A DNA stretch of 34,822 nucleotides from Alphaproteobacteria bacterium (lineage in GTDB: Bacteria > Pseudomonadota > Alphaproteobacteria > Geminicoccales > Geminicoccaceae): the NCBI GenBank assembly GCA_026982585.1, contig JALSGW010000007.1, positions 1 to 34,822 on the forward strand, in the 5' to 3' direction. The stretch's first letter is position 1, and each line of letters starts with the position of its first letter. A program made the translations under genes and the position numbers. Below the pieces are notes generated by a model that ran no database searches, was not told the DNA's origin, and saw nothing but the letters and a program-made list of their open reading frames with translations. Below are positions 30,293 to 34,822 of this stretch, in pieces.

Positions 30293-32359
30293 TCAAGGCC
30301 GCCAGACGGGGCGGATGAACCGAGCCGCCTCCACCGCCTCGGGATCGGCGTCGAGCTCCATGGCGAAACGGCGGCCGGCATACACGGCATGGGCGATGGT
30401 GGCCGGGTTTTGAGCGTCGCCGATCACCGTCACCGCCCGAATGCCGGCCCGCTCGAGCCGTTCCCGATCGCGGCAAAGCTCCGCGAACAGCTCGCTTCGC
30501 GGAAGCCGTGCGGTGACGAGCACAAGACCGCCCACCTCCCAGCGCTGTTCGCGGCCGGTATAGACACAGGCGACCACCGCTTCGCGGTCCTCCACGGCGA
30601 GAAGCGCTTTGGCGAGCTCGAGACGCACGCCGAGCTCCAAAAGGCGCTTTTGGATGCGGTGCTGCTCCATGGTGTTGCGGGTCCAGCTCGCCACCTCGGC
30701 AGCCGGGATGACCAGGATCACCTCCCGTCCCTCGCCGCAAAGCAGCTCCGCCAGGACCGAGCCCATGTAGCCGTGGTCGTCGTCGTAGAGGAGGACGGGA
30801 TCGCCCTCGGGCCTGAGGCCGTCCATGAGATCGTCCGGGGTGAGCCGGGCGAGCTTGGTTTCGAAGAGCAACGGGAGGGTGTGGTGACGGCCGACGCCGT
30901 CGTCGCGCCAACGCGCACCTGTGGCCAGCACCACCTGCTCGGCGCCGAAGGCGAGCACGTCCTCCGCGCTCATGACGCTCGCGGGATAGAGTTCCACCTG
31001 GGGCAGCGTTTGCAGCTCCTGGAGCCGGCAGTCGCGCACCCGAAGCCAGCTCGCGAGGCCGGGCAGGCGCGCTTCCCGCAGCACCCGGCCGCCCACCTCC
31101 GGCGCCGCCTCGGCGAGGGTCACCTCATAGCCCCGCTTGCCCAGGGCGAGTGCGCATTCGAGCCCTGCCGGACCGCCGCCGACCACCAGCACGCGGTCGC
31201 GGCTCTGCCGGGGCGGCAGCCGCTCGGGATGCCAGCCGCGCCGCCCCTCCTCGCCCATGGTGGGATTCTGGGTGCAGCGGATGGGCGCCATGGTCCAGTC
31301 GCCCACCACGCAGATGTTGCAGCCGATGCACTCGCGCAGGGTCTCGATACGTCCCTCCTCGATCTTGCGCGGCAGGAAGGGGTCGGCGATGGAGGGGCGG
31401 GCGGCGCCGACCAAATCCACGATCCCCTCGCGCACGATGCGGGCCATGGCGTCCGGGGACGTGTAGCGGCCGACCCCCACCACCGGCTTGTCGGTGAGCG
31501 CCTTGAGCCGGCGCAGATAGGACTCCTGGTACCCTTCCGGGGCGAACCGGCTCGAGACGGAATCCGATTCCCAGCCGGCCAGGCAGAAGTCCCAGAGATC
31601 GGGCAGATCCGCCAGCATCGCCACCACCTCGGCGACCTCATCGAGGGTGAGGCTGCCGCCGCCGCAATGTTGCGCGGCACTCAGGCGCACAGCGACCGCC
31701 GCCCGGCCCTCGGCGAGCTCGAGGGTCTCCTCCAGCACTTCGCGCAACAGGCGCGCGCGGTTGGCGAGGGGGCCGCCGTATTCGTCCGTCCGATGGTTGG
31801 TGCGCGCGGAGAGGAACTGTTCGATCAGGCTGAGCCCGTGGCCCGCATAGACGTAGACGATGTCGAAGCCGACCTCGAGGGCGAGCGCCACCGCCCGCCG
31901 GTGCCAGGCGCGAAACGCGCGGATGTCCTCCCTGTCCATGGCCTTGGCGTGCACCGGATCGAGACCGGCGAGCACCGGCAGGCAGGAGGGGGCGAGCGGG
32001 ATGTCGCGGCTGTAGCGGTTTGCGGCGTTCAGCCCGTTGTGGCAGAGCTCGATGGCGGCGAGCGCGCCGTGGGCGTGGACCGCCTCGACGATGAGGCGGA
32101 GGGCGGCGAGATCGCGCCGGTCCCAAAGCCGCAGCTCGATGTAGGGGGTGATGTCGGAAGTGGGGTGGATCTCGCACTCCTCGGTGCTCACCACCGCCCA
32201 GCCGCCCTCCGCCTTGATGCCGCGCATGGCGGCGAGCGCTTGGGGATCGCGCCAGCCCATGCCGTTGCAGTGCGGCACCTGATAGAAGCGGTTTTTGGCG
32301 GTGAGCGGTCCGATTCGCACCGGCTCGAAGAGGATATCGAAGCGGGGATCGCGCGCCAT
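30293..32359 (-). CDS. Trimethylamine dehydrogenase-type flavoprotein (amine oxidoreductase)
   Basis: Old-yellow-enzyme barrel fused to a 4Fe-4S site and an ADP-binding module, as in trimethylamine, dimethylamine and histamine dehydrogenases; probably oxidises or demethylates an amine and passes electrons to ETF. 688 residues from ATG at 32359 with AAGGAGAG upstream. C31 in NRFYQVPHC matches the cysteinyl-FMN residue of TMADH. Iron-sulfur ligands are C344, C347, C350 and C362. VVGGGPAGLECALALGKRGY starts the second module. The amine pocket differs: Glu61, Glu75 and Cys106 replace the Tyr, Ser and Trp of TMADH, and Asp354 sits near the last aromatic; Trp263 is kept. Substrate unknown. Confidence 0.9.
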   Translation of the reverse strand: MARDPRFDILFEPVRIGPLTAKNRFYQVPHCNGMGWRDPQALAAMRGIKAEGGWAVVSTEECEIHPTSDITPYIELRLWDRRDLAALRLIVEAVHAHGALAAIELCHNGLNAANRYSRDIPLAPSCLPVLAGLDPVHAKAMDREDIRAFRAWHRRAVALALEVGFDIVYVYAGHGLSLIEQFLSARTNHRTDEYGGPLANRARLLREVLEETLELAEGRAAVAVRLSAAQHCGGGSLTLDEVAEVVAMLADLPDLWDFCLAGWESDSVSSRFAPEGYQESYLRRLKALTDKPVVGVGRYTSPDAMARIVREGIVDLVGAARPSIADPFLPRKIEEGRIETLRECIGCNICVVGDWTMAPIRCTQNPTMGEEGRRGWHPERLPPRQSRDRVLVVGGGPAGLECALALGKRGYEVTLAEAAPEVGGRVLREARLPGLASWLRVRDCRLQELQTLPQVELYPASVMSAEDVLAFGAEQVVLATGARWRDDGVGRHHTLPLLFETKLARLTPDDLMDGLRPEGDPVLLYDDDHGYMGSVLAELLCGEGREVILVIPAAEVASWTRNTMEQHRIQKRLLELGVRLELAKALLAVEDREAVVACVYTGREQRWEVGGLVLVTARLPRSELFAELCRDRERLERAGIRAVTVIGDAQNPATIAHAVYAGRRFAMELDADPEAVEAARFIRPVWRP

Positions 32360-32463
32360 CTCTCCTTCCGGGCTCTCGATCCGATCTTTCGCCCATGCGG
32401 CGCAGGCCATGCGCACAGCACCAGGGGCGGCTCGTCCGGATGCACCCGCCGCTGCCGCGGCCC

Positions 32464-32492
32464 TTGATTTCCCCAAGCCGCCTGCCTACACC
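32464..32492 (+). promoter_or_regulatory. Likely promoter of tRNA-Glu
   Basis: TTGATT (32464-32469) and TACACC (32487-32492) are 17 bases apart, ending 11 bases before the tRNA. The -35 box matches at 4 of 6 and the -10 box at 3 of 6. A G+C-rich stretch follows the -10, as at many stable-RNA promoters. The rest of the 144-base gap to the flavoprotein gene shows nothing else recognisable. Confidence 0.45.
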
Positions 32493-32503
32493 GCGGTGCG
32501 GAT

Positions 32504-32578
32504 GTCCCCATCGTCTAGTGGTCAGGACACCAGCCTTTCAAGCTGGAAACGCGGGTTCGATTCCCGCTGGGGACACCA
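32504..32578 (+). tRNA. tRNA-Glu (anticodon UUC)
   Basis: 75 bases including an encoded CCA. The acceptor stem GTCCCCA pairs with TGGGGAC (7 bp), with discriminator A. The D-arm holds TCTAGTGGTCAGGA, the anticodon stem CCAGC/GCTGG encloses loop CTTTCAA with anticodon TTC, and the T-arm is CGGGTTCGATTCCCG. All arms fold by eye. It sits alone and faces the SRAP gene, whose stop is 12 bases away. No terminator was found after it. Confidence 0.97.
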
Positions 32579-32590
32579 GCTCCCGCAGGC

Positions 32591-33295
32591 TCACCACAGG
32601 CGTCCCTGAGATTCCTCGGACACCGGGGGCTGCTCCTCTTCAATCGGTGTGAGCAGGGAGGGATCGTCCTGCCGCGGATCGTTCACCCGCCGGCTCACGG
32701 GAACCGCATGCAGGTGCACCGTTTCCGCCTCCTCGAGCAGGTGCTGGAGCAGCGCATCGTCCACCGGCTCGGGATCCAGCCAGCGCTTCCAGGCCTTCTC
32801 CGGCAGGATGAGCGGCATGCGGTGGTGGATGGGCTGCAGCGCTTCGCTGGCCGGGCGGGTGAGGATGGCCACGGTCGCTTCCTCCTCGCCGGCCGGGGTT
32901 GCGAACAGGGCGGCCAGGGCCAGGAGCTCGCCCCCCGCTGCGGCGATGAAGAAGGGACGCGACGGCCCCCGGGGCGGCTTCTGCCATTCGTAGAAACCGG
33001 ACACCGGCACCAGGGCGCGGCGGCGCCGGAAGGCATCGCGGAACATGGGGCGCTCGGAGACCGTCTCGATGCGGGCGTTGATCTGGGGGCGCATGTCCCG
33101 GGCCGCGCGCGCCCAGGACGGGCGGAACCCCCAATGCATCCAGACCGCCCGGCGTTCGCCGCCGCGCGCATGCACCACGACGATGCGGCTTTGGGGGGCG
33201 ATGTTCCAGCGCGGCGTCCAGCCCGAGGGCGGCGGGCAGCCGAAACGGGCCGAGAAGGCCTGGGGCGTGGTCGCCAGGGCGAAGCGGCCGCACAT
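32591..33295 (-). CDS. SOS response-associated peptidase (SRAP, YedK/HMCES family)
   Basis: Forms a covalent crosslink with abasic sites in single-stranded DNA through its N-terminal Cys, shielding the lesion during replication. 234 residues. MCGRFAL puts the catalytic Cys at position 2. Family motifs follow: PRWNIAPQSRIVVV, WGFRPSWA, INARIETV, LVPVSGFYEWQKP with the active-site Glu, and IHHRMPLIL with the active-site His. The C-terminal tail is acidic. ATG at 33295 lies 5 bases after the kinase stop, with GGAGG 10 bases upstream, so the pair is co-transcribed. No LexA box is evident nearby. Confidence 0.94.
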   Translation of the reverse strand: MCGRFALATTPQAFSARFGCPPPSGWTPRWNIAPQSRIVVVHARGGERRAVWMHWGFRPSWARAARDMRPQINARIETVSERPMFRDAFRRRRALVPVSGFYEWQKPPRGPSRPFFIAAAGGELLALAALFATPAGEEEATVAILTRPASEALQPIHHRMPLILPEKAWKRWLDPEPVDDALLQHLLEEAETVHLHAVPVSRRVNDPRQDDPSLLTPIEEEQPPVSEESQGRLW

Positions 33296-33300
33296 CCGAC

Positions 33301-34821
33301 TCAGACCTCCAGCACGGTGCGCGCCTCCGCCACCACCTCCGAGAGCGGTCTCGCCGCATCGATCCGACGCCAGGCGAGCCCCGCGGTATCAAGCTGGCCG
33401 ATCTGCTGGCGCACCACTTGGGCGTCCGCGTCCGACACGTCCCGACCACGGCCTTCCACCCGCTCGACCAGCACCTCGAGCGGCGCCTCCAGCCAGAGGC
33501 CGTCGAAGGGCACCCGGAGCTCCCGCGCCACCTCCTCGATGCGTCGGCGCTGTTCGCCCTTGCCGTAGACCGCATCGCAGATCACGCTCCAGCCGGCCTC
33601 GAGCAGGGTGGCGGCGCGGTTCGCGATGATCTCGAACACTTCCGCCGACACCTCGGCCCGGTAGGCGTGTTCGGGCAGGGGTTCGTGCGGCGCGCGGCCG
33701 AACAGCCGCTTGCGGATGACGTCGCTGCGCAACAGCATGGCCCCGGGCAGCGGGCCGAGCACAGGCGCCAGGGCGAAGGCCAGGGACGATTTGCCCGAGC
33801 CGGAGGCGCCCCCGATCGCCACCAGCCGCGGCGGCGCCTGCTCGAGCGCCAGCTGGGCCAGCTCGAGGTAGCCGCGCGCCCGTGCGAGGTGAGCCGTGCG
33901 GTCTTCGGCTCGGCTCTGCAGCCGGGCGGTGAAACCCTCCACCTTGGCCCGCACCTGGGCCCTGAGCGCCAGGAACAGGGGCAGGCTCTGCAGCCCGGCG
34001 TCCTCCACCATGTCGTCGTTCCACGCCTGGAGCAGGCGATGGGCGTGTTGCGGCAGGCCGCGCTCCCACAGATCCATGATCAGGAAGGCGAGGTCGTAGA
34101 GGACGTCGATACAGGCCAGATCCTCGTCGAACTCGAGGCAGTCGAACAACACCGGCCGGCCGTCCACGAGCGCGATGTTCTCGAGGTGGAGGTCGCCGTG
34201 GCAATGGCGCACCCGGCCCGCCCCCCGCCGCACGTCCAGCAGATCCCGCAGCGCCTCGAAGCGGCGTTCGGTGGCGGCCAGTACCCGCTCGATCGCCTCC
34301 CCGGCCGCCAGGTCGGTGGCGAGTTCGCGCAGGTCGGACGCATTGCCGGCGATCACCTTGCGGATGGCGAAGGCACCGCCCTTGTCCGGGCGCACCACGG
34401 CCGCGCGGTGGAAACGGACGATGTCCCGTGCGAGAATCTCCACCAGCTCGAGCGACAGCCGTCCGGCGCTCGCGAGACGGTCGAGCCGGTGCTCGGAAGG
34501 AAAACGCCTCATCTCGAGCAGCCATTCCACGGGCTCACCCTCGCCGCCGAGCCCGAGCCGGCCGTCGGGCCGGCGCACCACCGGCACCAGGCCCAGATAG
34601 AGGTCCGGGGCGGTGCGGCGGTTGAGCGCGAGCTCGCGCTCCAGCACCCGACGGCGGTTTTCGAGGGTGGAGAAGTCGAGGAAGCTGTAGCGCACGGCCC
34701 GCTTCATCTTGTAGGCGCGATCGCCCACCAGCAGCACCACCGCTGCATGGGTGTCGATGCGTTCCACCGGGTCGGAGAACGCCTCGCGTTCGAGGAAAGC
34801 CAGGACCTGTGACTGCTCTTC
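33301..34821 (-). CDS. APH-like kinase / P-loop ATPase fusion protein (5' end outside window)
   Basis: Two-domain protein of unknown substrate. The frame is open to the right edge, giving 506 residues; a GTG at 34767 is internal, since the preceding EEQSQVLAFLERE matches the family's N-terminus, so only a few residues are missing. The first domain is an aminoglycoside-phosphotransferase-like kinase with YKMKRAVRYSFLDFS, the catalytic loop HCHGDLHLENIAL and LFDCLEFDEDLACIDVLYDL. The second has a Walker A loop GGASGSGKSSLAFAL near visible residue 337 and resembles small-molecule or nucleotide kinases (DVIRKRLFG). A direct antibiotic-resistance role is not implied. It precedes the SRAP gene by 5 bases. 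Confidence 0.88.
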   Translation of the reverse strand, partial: EEQSQVLAFLEREAFSDPVERIDTHAAVVLLVGDRAYKMKRAVRYSFLDFSTLENRRRVLERELALNRRTAPDLYLGLVPVVRRPDGRLGLGGEGEPVEWLLEMRRFPSEHRLDRLASAGRLSLELVEILARDIVRFHRAAVVRPDKGGAFAIRKVIAGNASDLRELATDLAAGEAIERVLAATERRFEALRDLLDVRRGAGRVRHCHGDLHLENIALVDGRPVLFDCLEFDEDLACIDVLYDLAFLIMDLWERGLPQHAHRLLQAWNDDMVEDAGLQSLPLFLALRAQVRAKVEGFTARLQSRAEDRTAHLARARGYLELAQLALEQAPPRLVAIGGASGSGKSSLAFALAPVLGPLPGAMLLRSDVIRKRLFGRAPHEPLPEHAYRAEVSAEVFEIIANRAATLLEAGWSVICDAVYGKGEQRRRIEEVARELRVPFDGLWLEAPLEVLVERVEGRGRDVSDADAQVVRQQIGQLDTAGLAWRRIDAARPLSEVVAEARTVLEV

Positions 34822-34822
34822 C

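Noticed and set aside
30263..30294. Terminator between the HlyU-family gene and the flavoprotein gene
   Set aside because: Only GAGCGC/GCGCTC with a 17-base loop and a 3-bp inner stem; no T run, too weak to list.
30389..32467. A 692-codon open frame antisense to the flavoprotein gene
   Set aside because: Shadow frame with low-complexity translation; the minus strand has cofactor and iron-sulfur motifs and a good ribosome site.
33301..34821. Aminoglycoside resistance gene
   Set aside because: The APH-like fold is shared by many kinases; the fusion to a P-loop domain and the chromosomal housekeeping context do not support a resistance role.
1..34822. CRISPR arrays, insertion sequences, prophage, attachment sites or riboswitches
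   Set aside because: No regular repeat-spacer pattern, transposase, integrase, phage gene or recognisable aptamer was seen on either strand.

Overview
The window is about 70% G+C by eye and almost entirely coding. It reads as a chromosomal segment of an alphaproteobacterium, probably a Rhodospirillales-type lineage. The assignment is inferred from the gene order murF-mraY-murD-ftsW-murG-murC-murB-ddl-ftsQ-ftsA-ftsZ, the alphaproteobacterial style of MraY and MurB, a MarR-type regulator of the LdtR kind, a HemB with Asp metal ligands, and HlyU-type and DUF2889 proteins. No marker gene settles the taxonomy.

Region 1 (2-12129, plus strand) is the distal part of the division and cell wall (dcw) cluster, from the C-terminal two thirds of MurF to FtsZ. 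Most junctions overlap by 4 bases (ATGA or GTGA) or by a little more, so translation is probably coupled. The genes make UDP-MurNAc-pentapeptide, attach it to lipid, add GlcNAc, polymerise glycan at the septum and build the FtsQ/FtsA/FtsZ machinery. A strong hairpin follows ftsZ.

Region 2 (12250-17004, minus strand) reads hemB, isobutyryl-CoA dehydrogenase, 3-hydroxyisobutyryl-CoA hydrolase, 3-hydroxyisobutyrate dehydrogenase and an LdtR-like MarR regulator. Three consecutive valine-catabolic steps lie directly behind a heme gene. hemB is divergent from hemF.

Region 3 (17151-23627, mostly plus) holds hemF, a two-CBS protein and a DUF2889 protein, then a convergent bolA-family gene, then an amidase, a Crp/Fnr-type regulator, a beta-keto acid cleavage enzyme (BKACE/DUF849) and an EamA transporter. 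The last four look like a small catabolic block of unknown substrate and are the best candidate here for an undescribed pathway.

Region 4 (23635-34821) holds xseA-mazG (minus), a secreted cyclase-family protein, polA and a HlyU-family gene (plus), a trimethylamine dehydrogenase-type flavoprotein (minus), tRNA-Glu(UUC) (plus), and a minus-strand pair of SRAP peptidase and an APH/P-loop kinase that runs off the right edge.

No insertion sequence, prophage, CRISPR array, toxin-antitoxin pair or defence island was seen. No intergenic stretch exceeds about 160 bases. The most notable points are residue-level departures in familiar families: a Tyr in the O-helix of DNA polymerase I where Phe is usual, a BolA protein without its C-terminal His, a TMADH-type enzyme with an acidic substrate pocket, and a cyclase with two metal-ligand His replaced by Gln.
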